The notes under the pieces are model-generated. The model made no database searches, had not been told where the DNA came from, and worked only from the letters and a program-made list of their open reading frames with translations. Shown piece by piece: positions 32,730-44,190 of a stretch of DNA of 64,000 nt; the first letter of the stretch is position 1; each line of letters opens with the position of its first letter. The position numbers and the translations under genes were made by a program. Origin of the DNA: Zizania palustris (taxonomy: Eukaryota; Streptophyta; Magnoliopsida; Poales; Poaceae); contig JAAALK010000287.1 of the NCBI GenBank assembly GCA_019279435.1, positions 14,136,162 through 14,200,161 of the forward strand. The letters are read 5' to 3'.

Positions 32730-33408
32730 GGGTCCCTTTGGTTTGGCTTCCGGAAGCAGCTTTTGCTTCCTGGAAGCCAAAAGCCAAACCAAAGGGTATA
32801 TTTCTACCTAGCGGCTTTTAGTAAAAGCAGCTTTTGGTGCAGTGTAAATGTGAAAGCTCCTCCAGACCTGCTTTCTGCGGCTTTTGGCTTCGCAACCATA
32901 CAAAATTTCATAAATTGACATTTCAAATTTCATACAATCATACAAAATTCTATAAATTGACATTTCAAATTTCATACAACCATACAAAATTTCATAAATT
33001 GACATTTCAAATTTCATACAATCATACAAAATTTCATAAATTGACATTTCAAATTTCATACAACCATACAAAATATCATAAATTGACATTTCAAATTTCA
33101 TACCATACAAAATTTCATAAATTAACATTTAAAATTTGATACAACCATATAAAATTTCATAAATTGACATTTCAAATTTCATACAACCATACAAAATTTT
33201 ATAAATTGACATTTCAAATTTCATACACCCATACAAAATTTCATAAATTAAATTTTTTACACAGCTCACATCTCAAAGCAGCTTGTTCACAGCCGTTTCA
33301 GCCAAACGGCTTTGAGCTTTCTCACAGCTGACTTCCCACAGCAGCTTTTCCACAGCCCACAGCCCACAGCAGCTTTTTCCCACAGCCACAGCTCAACCAA
33401 ACACACCC
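32730..33408. mobile_element. MITE-like non-autonomous DNA transposon
   Basis: 679 bp with imperfect terminal inverted repeats: left GGGTCCCTTTGGTTTGGC, right (inverted) GGGTGTGTTTGGTTGAGC. Flanked by AGA on both sides (32727-32729 and 33409-33411). A 3-bp duplication and GTTTGGTT ends suggest a PIF/Harbinger-like MITE, though AGA is not the usual TWA target, so the superfamily is open. The left end is itself a foldback (about 32733-32798). The middle is a 42-bp minisatellite. The right end has repeated CAGCAGCTTTT/CCCACAG words. No coding capacity. Confidence 0.65.
32897..33256 (+). repeat. 42-bp minisatellite inside the MITE
   Basis: The word CATACAAAATTTCATAAATT starts at 32897, 32939, 32981, 33023, 33065, 33104, 33146, 33188 and 33230: nine units of 42 bp (one of 39). 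Unit length is a multiple of 3, which creates artificial long ORFs on both strands. Confidence 0.95.
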
Positions 33409-35443
33409 AGAATTTTACAAGATAGCTGACATTGCCAACTCACACTGTGTAGCCCTACGGCCACCTCACACATCCTAGCCACCACATGTCACCGCAATAA
33501 AGCCTCTCGACAATAGAGGGGAGGAGAAGCAAAGGAAGGTGCATATCTGCACACATAGGGAGGAGGATAAACGGGCAGTAGTGCCGGTAGTGGGGCGTTA
33601 AGATTTCTCCCTAGTCGCCACCAAGGACGATGCGAGTGCCGTCGTCTTGCTAGCTAGCACCAAAATATTTAATTCTTATGGATAAATCCAAAATAACTTA
33701 TGTAGACAATTAGTTATAATATGTGGACATGAGACTTACACAGGGCCTATGATTTTCATTTCTGTAATGTCGGATCAAACTTAAGATATGATTTATTATC
33801 TATGTTTCTTTATACTGGTAAAGTCATTCCTTGTCGTGCTCAAATTGAAGAGGTGACTGATCAGTAGGTTTTCTAGTTTATATCAAGAAAGGAGGGGAGA
33901 GGAAGGAAGAAAAAAAAGAGGAAAATGACAAAAGGAATGAACACAGAAAACAAGGGAAATAAGGCTATTTCACAAAAATTTTGGATTTGAATTTTTTTAG
34001 AAATTAATTTTTAAATATTTTTTCGGAAGGATATTCAGATGCAAAATTAGATAGTATGATTCAGATTTTTCGGTTGAATGCCACGTTAGCAAAATTGTAC
34101 TTTAAAGGTATAAACTAAATTGTTTTACAATAACTTTAGTGTTTTTAAGCTCTAAAATTTTTTAGGAAGTAATTCAGACTTTAGCGATATTTTAATAGAG
34201 TAATTTATTTTTTTCTATTTCCTTCCAGTAAAAACATGGCTTATAGTTAGTCGAGATTTAGACAATTTTGTTAGTAATTCCAGTTTCGTTTTATTGGTCA
34301 CTTAGAACATTTCCTGTTTCCTTGTAATGTCCGGGTCGCACGGCATGCACTGCGTTGTGGTGTTCACGACGGTTCAGGATGCATGTGTGTTAATGGTGTT
34401 AGTGGGTCAGTTTCTTTCATATATATGCAATTCGGAGTCTGGAAAACGCTGCGCTTGTTGGCAGCACAAAACTTCTTGGTGTTTCAAAGTGTGATGTGTG
34501 CGTCAGATTTGATGCTCACGCTTTTTCCACTCTGCGCACAATTTCTTTGTCTGATGCTCGGCCGTTGCTATTGAAATGTTCCCTTGATCAGTATGGACAA
34601 TGAAGTACATGGTAGTTTACTTTCTCTTTAATCAGTCAACATAAGTAATTAATTGAACGTGGGAGTGAAGTGTTCTCCGCAGGTTGGAGTGAAGTGTTCC
34701 ACTACAACTTGACCGCTCGCTTGGTACGGCACTGGGTTCAGATCTCCTGATTCTAATTCTTATTCTGCCGGAAAGTAATTCGAATCAAAATCAACCATAA
34801 AATCGTATAATTAAATGTCTAGATTGTACATATATGTACAGTAATAAGTTGAAATCTCACAAAATTCCTTCAGTTTTCCTCTCAGGATTGAGCTGTTGCC
34901 TGTCTGTTGGAATGGTTGAGTCAAATCCTGGAGATCTGGTTGTCGAAGTCTACAAATTTCTTGAGGCCATTACGGTGATCTAAATGGTTGAAGTTTGAAG
35001 AGGTCGCCGAAACGACATGGACAGCTGCAGGGGCGATGTAGGTGCCACATATACGTAAGACACATTTAAGTTTCCATTTTTTAAGTACTACTTATGTAAA
35101 CATACGTGGAGCACTCCTTAACTCCAATAATAGGACACCTACAAGATCTAAAGAGTAAAAATAAATTGGCTATTGCTAATGATTTGTCTAGAAAATATCG
35201 ATCCATTTAAAAGTTTAGCCATATTTTGGTCAGGAAATATATATTTTTTTCCTAGAGAGAGTATGTATTATTATTAAATTTATATTGCTTGGTATTGAGA
35301 GTATTATATATTTAATAAGTTGTCATACAGTGATGTACATGAAATACCTTATCATTTTTGTTTTGGATTCGCCCTTGACAGCTCTACCGTATAAGCAATT
35401 TGTTAGGGCAGAATGTTAATTCAAAGTGATGGGTTATTGTAGA

Positions 35444-35489
35444 CACCTCTTACTTTGTTGATCTACACCTCTTACTTTGTTGATCTACA
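35444..35489 (+). repeat. 22-bp direct duplication
   Basis: ACACCTCTTACTTTGTTGATCT occurs twice back to back. Replication slippage or a filled break is likely. Confidence 0.9.
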
Positions 35490-35529
35490 AAAAATGTATT
35501 ATTGTTATTAGCAAGAACAATCATGTACT

Positions 35530-35805
35530 TCGAGCTTAAAAACGGAAATGGCTCCGTTCCAGATTTTGAGAACGAAATAGCTCTGCTTCGTGTTTGGAAG
35601 CAATAACGGAGCCACTCTGTTTTTTGTTTGATTTTGGAATTTGATAGAACGGAGCGGTTCTGTCTCTTGTTTGGTTCAAGAGTGACGGAGGAGATGAGAA
35701 GAAAAACAGATGGCGTGGGAGGCGAGCCGTTCGATTCGTTGGATTTTATATTTCTTTTTAGGAGCTGCTCCATTATATATAATTCCAAGCCAAACACACA
35801 TAAAA
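35530..35805. mobile_element. Possible degenerate MITE
   Basis: Rich in short palindromes around GGAGC/GCTCC (GGCTCCGTTCC, GGAGCGGTTC, GGAGCTGCTCC), and ends in CCAAGCCAAACACAC, the complement of a GTGTGTTTGGCTTGG-type end seen in grass MITEs. The opposite end is not clear and no target duplication was found. Confidence 0.3.
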
Positions 35806-38775
35806 TAGAATGAAGCCGCTCACTTACACCTAACTCCTGAATCAAAGGCTATCTGAACCCCTAACCCATGAGTTGCTTTTTAGATGAAACGAGTGCGAAA
35901 TTAAAGCGTAGGTGACACTTGATGTAAGGGTGTAATCAATTAAGATTAATTGTGGTTAGACTTGAGCGTATTTAGGATGGGTGGTACTTACATATCACCA
36001 TTAATGTTCTAACATTGTAATCGTGATTCCTCGTCAATGATAGTAAAATGAATAGTATTTCGTGTTAATTACCTCTTAATATCCCTAAAATATATGTGCG
36101 GAAAACCTCTTAGTATTTCCATCTGTCTCATAAATTTTTTATTTTTGATACAAAATTAATAAATTAGTGGTGAGATTAAAAAAATCAGGGTAGATCTTAT
36201 TAATATAAAAGTAGGAGTACAAAATTATACATAAAGGGTGTTGAAGCAACCAACTTTCTTTATTTACAAGCATATTTTTAGACAATATTGAAATATTAGA
36301 AATGAAGAGCTTTTAGGACAACCGATTTCTGGACAAATTTGAAGGATTAGAAACCAAACGTTTTTTATGGTTCTACAAATGTCACATCCAAAACACTAAA
36401 ATATATCATATATATGACAGAAATAAATGTTAAAAGAGACAATGTCCAGTCTGTTCGTATGGTTGAATTTCCTCATCACCGAGTTGCATTTCTTCTCATC
36501 AACGCAATTGATGTGCAACTACAACCTTATTTCTACCAATGTGCTGGTGTAGTACGTGGCCTGACAACGAACAATTCAATGCATTTATTGTTCTAGCCCG
36601 TTGACAAGCAGAAATGAAGGGCAAGCTCATAAACATGCTACAGTAGCTGAAACAGTTTGGAATCCAGGGCCCCTCCAATAATTTGAGCTTAGATGCATGC
36701 ATGCTTGCTTGCTTGCAACCTTTTTGACGGCATACATTTAATTAATTCGTACTGCATCTGAAGCGCAGTTGATGTTTCCCATCAGCTCCAGTCCGATCTA
36801 ATTTTGCGTCATGTGAGATATTTGATCGAAGAAACTTCAGTAGTCCTCTGTAGTCTGTAACTGTTCTTCGGATTTGGGGGGAATTGGGGATCCAGATACC
36901 GTTCTTTGGATTTGGGGATCCAGCTTATTGCAAGTCATTTTGGTGCTCATCTCTTTGCTGCCGGTTATCTAAATTACATATCATTCAAAAATTGTTTTTC
37001 TTGTGATTCGTGTCATCGAATTGTTGAATTTGCAATCCAGAAAATGTTCCATTCAAATGCTCTGCATCTTGAGCTGATACGTTGCTGTTTCCCTCTTTAA
37101 GTTGTAGTTGATTTCTTCTTACCGATTCATATGGCATCCAAGCAGAAAATTTGGGATTTGTATCCAATTTCTAATGGTTTTAACTGTCGGGGAAACATAA
37201 AAGAAATCCATTTCTTTGAATTACAGGTTCCAAATGTGGCTTATGAATATTTACTCTTCGTACGAATCCTTACTTTTTGGATAAAGTTTATGAATTACTG
37301 GTAAAGTAAAGACTAAATAATTTACTATTAATAAAAAAGATTATAAAAAGCTTTTGTTGTACATCTTTTATTTATCTTTTAAAGAGGTAAAAATTAAAAT
37401 TAATCTTAGTCATCGGTGAGAAAAAATAAACTGATGTATTACCTCGATATGTACAACCCTAAAACGGTGGAACAGTTTTCAAAGTACAAGAGACAACAGA
37501 GAAACTGTATGATACAACTTTAAGTCCCTGAATCATAAATAATGCTAAGAGACAATGCGTATAGAGAATCGTGTAGAGACGGGCTCTTCGCAAAAGCTCA
37601 TCTCTTGTATTTTTTTAGTTAACCCCTATAGACATCTCAAGAGACCACCTATTAAATGGGGTTGTACACGCCCTAAGAGAAACATTGACTTATTTTAATG
37701 ATAACTATTAGATTATGATTATTTATTACTTATAGGAGGTAAATCTTTCAACCGTGAATGCTGGATATATAAAAATAAACTATTCATATTTATTTAATGT
37801 ATCTTAAAATTTGTCTTATATATAAAATGTTAGGTAAACTATGATTTTCATAATACCTAACTGAAAAGATGGAAAATAAATATTGTTAAGACAAAGTTAA
37901 ACGAATAGAAAGAGTCTTTCGGAGGGATAGTTTTGTACTAGGTTACTGTTCCTATTGGGAGTAGCCACTTGCGTGTCTTTCGGATGCATCTGGATTTCAA
38001 GAGTCGGATATTTTTCAGCAGTACTCTGTTTGACCGTTCGTACCTTTTGGCTTGTGATCAGTACGTGCACTGTTTTAGCTCCGGTTCCACTGTTAGCGCA
38101 TTCTCGACTCCGCGTGATTGTGTCTTAATTTATTAGGCTTAATCTAATGTGACCACGGAATTAAGTGAAAATGAGAATAAAAAAAATGAAGAAATTATGT
38201 TTTAAATAAGACAATGTATCGTCATTGTATATATCATCATGATATACAAGACAGAGATGCAAATGAATTGGATAAGAAGGAGAGAGAAAAGAGAGTAATA
38301 TAAAAAAATTATTGTATGTGTATATTAAGAAATAAGGGTTGAGAGTACATTTCTAGAGATAGTGTCTTGCTGACATGATAATATAATTAATTTTGAATTT
38401 ATACATAAAAACTAAGAAAATCAATTCATATGACTTAGTTGACTCTTATTTTACGCTTTTATAAAAAATAATTATTTATTTATGACATGATAGTATTTAT
38501 TTGATAAATAAATAACTGTAAAAGAAAATATGAGAAAATGATTAGAAATTTTTAAAACGATTTATAGTTGAGAAATAGCGGAATAAACTAAAATTACTTA
38601 TATAAAAATCTTGTGGAGTATATTAGAAGCAAGGAGCTCGATTACGTCGCTTGAATAATTTGATGTTTTTGACGGGTTATCTAATTAAAGCATGTTAATG
38701 TGAGCAGTTCGGTGTGTGCCTAGCTAATTAATTTTGAAATCCCGAATTCCTTGTATACACATATATCTGCTTCCT

Positions 38776-38820
38776 TTTATTATATATATATGTATATATG
38801 TATATATACACACACATGTA
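38776..38820. repeat. AT/GTAT microsatellite
   Basis: TATATATATATGTATATATG-type run followed by ACACACACATG. Confidence 0.9.
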
Positions 38821-38927
38821 TCAGATTCGAGTGGATAATATTTATATCATATCCTATATTTTTTTAATTGCGGATGTTAAATGGATACAAATATGGAATT
38901 GATTATTTTGGATATCGGAATTGGTAT

Positions 38928-40018
38928 TGTTGACTCCAAGATTTGATAAAGCCTAGGGCCCATTAGAGATGTCACACGGTCAATGGAAGTCCAATCAAAG
39001 GTGGTCAAAAAAGCTCGTCTGATCGGATATGAAGAAGTCGATGCTGAAAAGATGAAGATTATCTAGAATTAGCTAGGACAGATTACTTGGATGACAAGTC
39101 TTTGGACTATAAATATGTATCTTATTAGTTAGGTCAAACACACAGACTCTACAAACAACTCTTTGGTGCATCGTACCTTTAGCTTCCTAAGGTTAATCCC
39201 GGTAGGATTTGGCAATCAGAGTTGAGCTGCATTGTTTCGATCTTTGGCGAAGAGGTGAGTCCCGCCACCCCGACGATCGTATCGACTAAGTTAGTGTCCT
39301 CACGACTACATCAATTTAATCTCTTGAGGCATCGACTGAAACAGTACGATCTCTGGTTTATCTCGGTATATTGGCTAGGTCTAAGGCTGCATCAGTTTGA
39401 TCTCTTGGATTGATGTGATTTAGGTGCGGTAGTTTGAGGCTTCATCGGTTAGGCCCAACATCTATTTCTATTGTATCTTCTTCATGATATATACTGTTTA
39501 TCTAAATAAAACATGCCCGATACTTTTAAGTATTGTTAAGTTCTTCGTGACTAGCTACTGTCTTGGTTAGGTCCAATCTTGTTATTATGATGATTTTGAT
39601 GATACAAACATATTATCTAGTGTGTTTTATTTATTTCTGCCAGAGTACAAGCTGATAGGTTATCTTCAATTCAAGGTTATATTCTATCCGCTATCAGGGA
39701 ATGCTCATCGGCCCATATGCGTAAACTGCCTATCTCATTGGCCGATGGCATGTTTGCTCCAGTTGCTCTGTCTTGGTCATCGGCCTTATGGTCAATTAGC
39801 GTTATTCGCTCACAATTATTTTATCCTCACCGCAGTCATTGACTTGGTAGTCGATCGGCTATACTACTAATGTTATTTTCTCTGTTTCCTTATAACTTGT
39901 AGGGTCAAACTGATTGGCACGCCTTAAACCCTTTTTTTAAGATTGTAGAACTTGCACTAAAGCTAAGCAGATCTTCTAGGCTATGCGTGTGTCAAAGTGT
40001 GACAAAAAGACACCAACA
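38928..40018 (+). repeat. Probable solo LTR of a Gypsy-type element
   Basis: Starts TGTTGACTCCAAG and ends GACACCAACA (TGTTG...CAACA ends), about 1.09 kb, with a TATA-like CTATAAATATG at about 39106. The sequence after it (GGTGCATCGTACC, then CCCGGTAGGATTTGGC) looks like the R-U5 region of known grass LTRs. No second LTR, primer site or coding region is adjacent. The flanks GGTAT (38923-38927) and GCCAT (40019-40023) do not form a perfect 5-bp duplication, so the right boundary or the solo status may be wrong. Confidence 0.5.
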
Positions 40019-40418
40019 GCCATGGAGTCAGAGCAGACTCGGATCGAAAATGAATTAAAACTATCAGATAATACAACAATGTGTATGATAATCAGAATAG
40101 ATAATATAATATGAATATGCTTATAGCCAATCATATAAAAACACACCATAATACTAGCAATATAGAATAACGAAAACAAAAATTTAACAAAAGACAAACA
40201 TGATGTGCAATCGACATTTTTTTATAGAAGTGAGTATCTTTTGTTGATCTCAATAATCATTTTTTGTTCTATGTGCGATCGACATTTTTTACGCAAAGAA
40301 ATAAATATTATTTATATGATTTCTGTTAGATTATATTATAGTGGAACGCAACTCTTTCAAAAAATAAACTAACTCAATGCTATTAATTTCAGCATACAAA
40401 CATTTTGGAAGAAAGCTT
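40019..40418. other. AT-rich spacer
   Basis: Nothing recognised between the putative solo LTR and the CAC-2 terminal duplication. Confidence 0.4.
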
Positions 40419-40732
40419 ACACATATTCGTTTTAATTATTGATTGAGCTATAGAAATATATTGGGCTGGCCCAAAAAAATCAAATTATCTGATTTTTTGT
40501 TTGGATAGTCCTAATCAATTCACTACAAGAAAATTGGATACTTTCGTTGACTAATTTAACTTCCGTCGGCTTTTTACACATATTCGTTTAAATTATTGAT
40601 TGAGCTAAAGAAATACATTAGGCTGGCCCAAAAAATCAGATTATCCAATTTTTTCGTTTGGATAATCCTAATCAATTCACTACAAGAAAATTTAATACTT
40701 TCATTGACTAATTTAACTTTCGTCATCTTTTT
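40419..40732 (+). repeat. 157-bp tandem duplication containing the CAC-2 terminus
   Basis: ACACATATTCGTTT starts at 40419 and again at 40576. Each unit contains about 100 bp of flank, then CACTACAAGAAAATT (40521 and 40678), then ACTTTCGT(C)-type sequence. The copies differ at several sites. Either CACTACAAGAAAA may be the functional terminus. Confidence 0.9.
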
Positions 40733-41896
40733 GAAAATCTGACGAAAGAAAATGTACTTCCATCGGCTTGATCAAACCGATGGAAGTAAACCATAATTTC
40801 CATCGGCCCACAACTAGGCCAACGAAAGTTAAAATTTGCACCCTTGCGTCCTTACGCCGGCTCCCGCGCATGCTCATAACTTCCGTCGGCCAGGTGTGAG
40901 TTCATAACTTACGTCGGTCCACACCTAACCGACGGAAATTGAGTGTATTTTTTCCTAACTCCCATCGGTCCACACCTAGCCGACAGAAGTTTTTTTGCCC
41001 TAATTAAGGGAAATCTTTCCCCCGCACATGAACCTGCCATGCTCCTGCTCCTGAGCACCGCCGCCTTCACGCGTGCCTCCCCACCACTGCCATCACACCT
41101 CCCGGCCGCTCGCCGCCTCCGCGCACCGCTTGGATGTCGCCTCTGACTGCCTGGCCACCTGCTGCCCGCTCGGCCACTGGCACAGCCGCCTTCGACCGCT
41201 AGCTTGGCCACCGCCCGCCCGGCCACCAGCAAAGTTGCCTCTGACCGCTCGCCCACCCGACCAGCACCCACCTAGCCATCACCTTCTCTCACCCGACCAC
41301 CGCCTTGATCCGTCTATCTAGCCATCGCCTCCGCCTTGTCGTCGCCTCCTTGCTATCTTGTCGTCATCTCTGAGGTATTCACTGTTTTTGAATATGTTAA
41401 ATTACTCAATGTTATATTTGTGTTATGAGCAATGTTAAGACGTGATAATGTGCTATTACATTTTTTCTTGTATTTGTAGTTTGTTGATAATTTCATTAGG
41501 GTGACTAGTAATCTAGTTTCGTATGCAATGTTCTTCTTTTCATATGCAATATTTTATTAAAAATGTCGGTAGTGTAACATAACCTATGTTTTACTCGTTT
41601 CAGACCAACATGTCTCACACATGTCATGCTTGTGAGATGTACAGGTCTAGAATTGTCCCTTTTTCGGACAACCTTGGAGTGGGCGATAGAGCATGGTAAT
41701 GAGATTTCACAGTCATAACCTTGTTGTTCTCCATTGTACTATTGTCAGGCGTGCAATTGGAGAATAACAGGGTCATGCTTCTAAAATTTCGTTCGGACTC
41801 TCTAGGCTTGTCGTAATTCCATGCTCTGTTGGTCACTCTTGGGTTGGTTTAGGACATATATTTTTCTATAGATATAGGGCCGTGGTATATAGAAAT
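40521..41896 (+). mobile_element. CAC-2: 5' part of a CACTA transposon
   Basis: Begins with the canonical CACTA terminal repeat CACTACAAGAAAATT (40521, duplicated at 40678). Subterminal repeats of the TTCCGTCGGC / CCGACGGAAGT type follow at 40560-40990, including hairpins such as CTTCCATCGGC...ACCGATGGAAG. A GC-rich leader (41040-41350) and AT-rich, intron-like sequence follow. A candidate donor (GAGGTATTC near 41372) and acceptor (TTTCAG near 41603) are visible. GYP-3 interrupts it at 41892-41896 (GAAAT), within what looks like an intron upstream of the transposase start. The element resumes at 60459. Confidence 0.85.
41892..41896. repeat. GYP-3 target site duplication, left copy
   Basis: GAAAT before the 5' LTR, matched by GAAAT at 60454-60458 after the 3' LTR, although the copies are 18.5 kb apart because of the nested GYP-4. 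Confidence 0.92.
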
Positions 41897-42854
41897 TGTT
41901 GGGGGAATATATTTCCCCTGAACAGGGGCCAAATGACGTCAACCTCCGATAGCTTTCGGCCCAAAGCTCAGTGCTGTCGGAGCCTATTTTCTCTATAAGA
42001 ACTGTTTCCAGGTCCAGGGTTTCCTCCGGAGCGAAGCCCTCGGGCCCCGTCGAAGCCCTCTGGAGCGAGGTCTCTCGGAGCCCTCCGGAGCGAAGCCCTC
42101 AAGATCCCCTAAAGACTGCCAGAAGCTAAGTCTCAGGCTAACTTCGAAGCCAGCCTCCGGGCCTTATTCGGAGTTAGCCTTCGAGCCCTGTTCGGAGTTA
42201 GCCTTCGAGCCCTGTTCGGAGTTAGCCTTCGGGCTCCCTTCGGAGCTCCTCAGAGCAAGCCTCCGGACCCTTTCCAGCCTGTTCGGAGCTTTGTTCGGAG
42301 CCTTGTTCGGAGCATGCTTCGAAGCCCCCCTACGGGGTGCACTTCGAAGCCCTCTTCGCAGCCTCTGCCAGAAGGACTCCGACCCCTACTTCGAAGCTCA
42401 AGAAATATCTAAGTGTATAAGCCATACCGGGGGCCCCTCTGCCCCTGGTATGTCGTTTAGCTGGTCAAAGCCTGGTGTGGCCTGACACGTCTGTAAAGCT
42501 GTAAAACACTTTTGTACTCTAGCTAGCTCTTTTTCCCTTTTTACCCCTGTAAGCCTAGGACTCATAGAGGGCTTCTCGGTCTTTTCCTTAAGGCCTGCGT
42601 GCCTATAAAAGCAGGGCCAAGCCCTTGTAACAGGGGACGGGGGCCAGGGCCATGAGACCCTGGAATTTACTACTCCATACCGAGGCATACCATGCCAAAT
42701 CCACCATAAACTGGACGTAGGGCTATTATCCCTTAGGGGAGGTCCGAACCAGTATAAATCCTTTCCCCCTCTGAGAGAACCCTTCGTGGTTCATTTTACA
42801 CTCCGTATACACATATACAAAACCTGTGCTGTAGCTAACAAAATTGCTACAACA
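41897..42854 (+). repeat. GYP-3 5' LTR
   Basis: Starts TGTTGGGGGAATATAT and ends TTGCTACAACA. TATA box CCTATAAAAGC at about 42602-42612. U3 contains three copies of a 24-bp unit (TGTTCGGAGTTAGCCTTCG core, about 42165-42240) against four in the 3' LTR. Confidence 0.92.
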
Positions 42855-42856
42855 GT

Positions 42857-42876
42857 TGGCGCCGTCCGTGGGGAAC
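42857..42876 (+). other. GYP-3 primer-binding site
   Basis: TGGCGCCGTCCGTGGGGAAC, identical to GYP-1 and GYP-2. Confidence 0.88.
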
Positions 42877-44190
42877 CTAGTCCTAGAAGCTAAGTTCTCT
42901 ACCACTGCCTGCAACCCGAAGCGCGCCTGAGGGGGGAGCTTCGAGGCCTTCTTGCTTCGCGCACCCTCCGGCAAGGGGCTTCGGGTGCAGCCCGAAGGCC
43001 ACCTTCGCCTTCCTCCATCCTTCACACACCGGAGCCCACTCTTCGGCAAGGGGCTCCGCTCCACGTTTCGAAGGCCGTCAAAGCCCCAAGGGCTACAAGG
43101 TATGTACGGCCCAAAGCCTTACTTCGATGCACCAATCTGCAATTACATTAATATAAATTCGAAGCCCTGCTTCGCCTTAAAGCCAAAACTCTGCTTCGCC
43201 TTTAAAAGCAAATCTTTGCTCCATCTTGTTGAAAAACCGAAGCCATGCTTCGCCTTATTTAAAACTGAAGCCGTGCTTCGCCTTATTTAAAACCGAAGCC
43301 ATGCTTCGCCTTATTTAAAACCGAAGCCATGCTTCGCCTTATTTAAAACCGAAGCCTTGCTTCGCTTTAAAAAATCCGGAGCACCCCTCCGAAGGCTACA
43401 CAGCGCCTCCGGGCCCGTAGCAGTGGGCTTTGAGACTTCCGAGCGACGGCTCGGCAAGTCCGGGATTCCAGGCTCTGGCCTGACGCATCCCCGGGTCGAA
43501 GGTGGCCCAGAGTCGAAGGTGGCTCAGAGTCGAAGGTGACTCACATTATCACAGGTTCGGTGAATCCACACCAAAAATATCCTTCTCATTACAGGACCAA
43601 GCTCCGAAGCCTTGCTTCATTATCCAAGCACGCTCCGAAGCCTGGCTTCGCGTGCTCATATACTATACGCCTAAGCGTCTCGAAGTCATACTTCGCTAAA
43701 ATCTAAGTGCGTTTCAGAGCCTCACTCACGCACAGCATCCAAATCCTAGCATGCCGAAGCATGCCTCGCTAAGCCTGGTTGTGTCGAAGCCTTGCTTCGC
43801 ACCAAGCTAGCACGTTCGAAGCGCCAAGGAGGCCTTCGCTCAGTGAAATTTCAGCAGCCGAAGCCTTGCTTCGCACCAAATTAAAGCATTCGAAGCCCAA
43901 AGTGGCCTTCGCTTAAATAAAATTTCATGCGTCGAAGCCGCCGAAAGGCGCACCCTTCACATCTTTTATTTTTTGCCCGCACCAGCAACGGCTAAGTCCC
44001 TAGCTGCCACGAGCAAAGGGGGGAAGCATGTATGCGAGGTGTGCGAATGTAATGCGCAGTACGAGCGTGACAAGCTAAAACGTTCGAAGCCAAACATTGC
44101 GAAGCATACAGACGAAGTATGCAAATATAATAAATTCCATTCATTATATGACAATTAAGAAGTATGTTACAATACACTCCGAAAACCAAA
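42877..44190 (+). repeat. GYP-3 leader and GAAGC/GCTTCG repeat region
   Basis: Occupies the place of gag-pol but holds none of it. A 28-bp unit (CTTATTTAAAACCGAAGCCA core) starts at 43254, 43282, 43310 and 43338. Looser repeats of CGAAGCC(A/T)TGCTTCGC extend to about 43940. These words are near-palindromic and could form many small hairpins in RNA. ORFs across it are repeat products. Like the 62-bp block of GYP-2, it lies beyond the 3' end of the antisense gene. Confidence 0.8.

Larger units (their letters stand above)
33412..38927. other. AT-rich low-copy-looking region without a recognisable gene
   Basis: I read all frames and found only ORFs under about 130 codons with no domain, no splice-linked series and no start context. 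The stretch at 33420-33660 and the moderately GC-rich patches near 34330-34570, 36420-36700 and 36780-37130 could be old transposon or gene debris. I see no tRNA, no LTR pair and no long repeat. This is the only part of the window where host regulatory DNA might lie. Confidence 0.5.

Noticed and set aside
32808..33139. Repetitive 101-106-aa ORFs on both strands
   Set aside because: They are the 42-bp minisatellite read in frame (42 is divisible by 3). No start context or family match.
35450..35845. 131-aa minus-strand ORF
   Set aside because: Overlaps a palindrome-rich, probably MITE-derived stretch and the 22-bp duplication; no recognisable family.
33412..38927. Possible host gene in the low-copy region
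   Set aside because: I looked for long ORFs, splice-linked exons and known motifs and found none; it may still hold an unrecognised non-coding RNA or regulatory DNA.
39222..39870. Short ORFs of 63-82 aa
   Set aside because: Inside the probable solo LTR; no domain or codon signal.
43250..43370. CRISPR-like regular repeats of 28 bp
   Set aside because: No spacers: the units are directly tandem, inside a plant retrotransposon.
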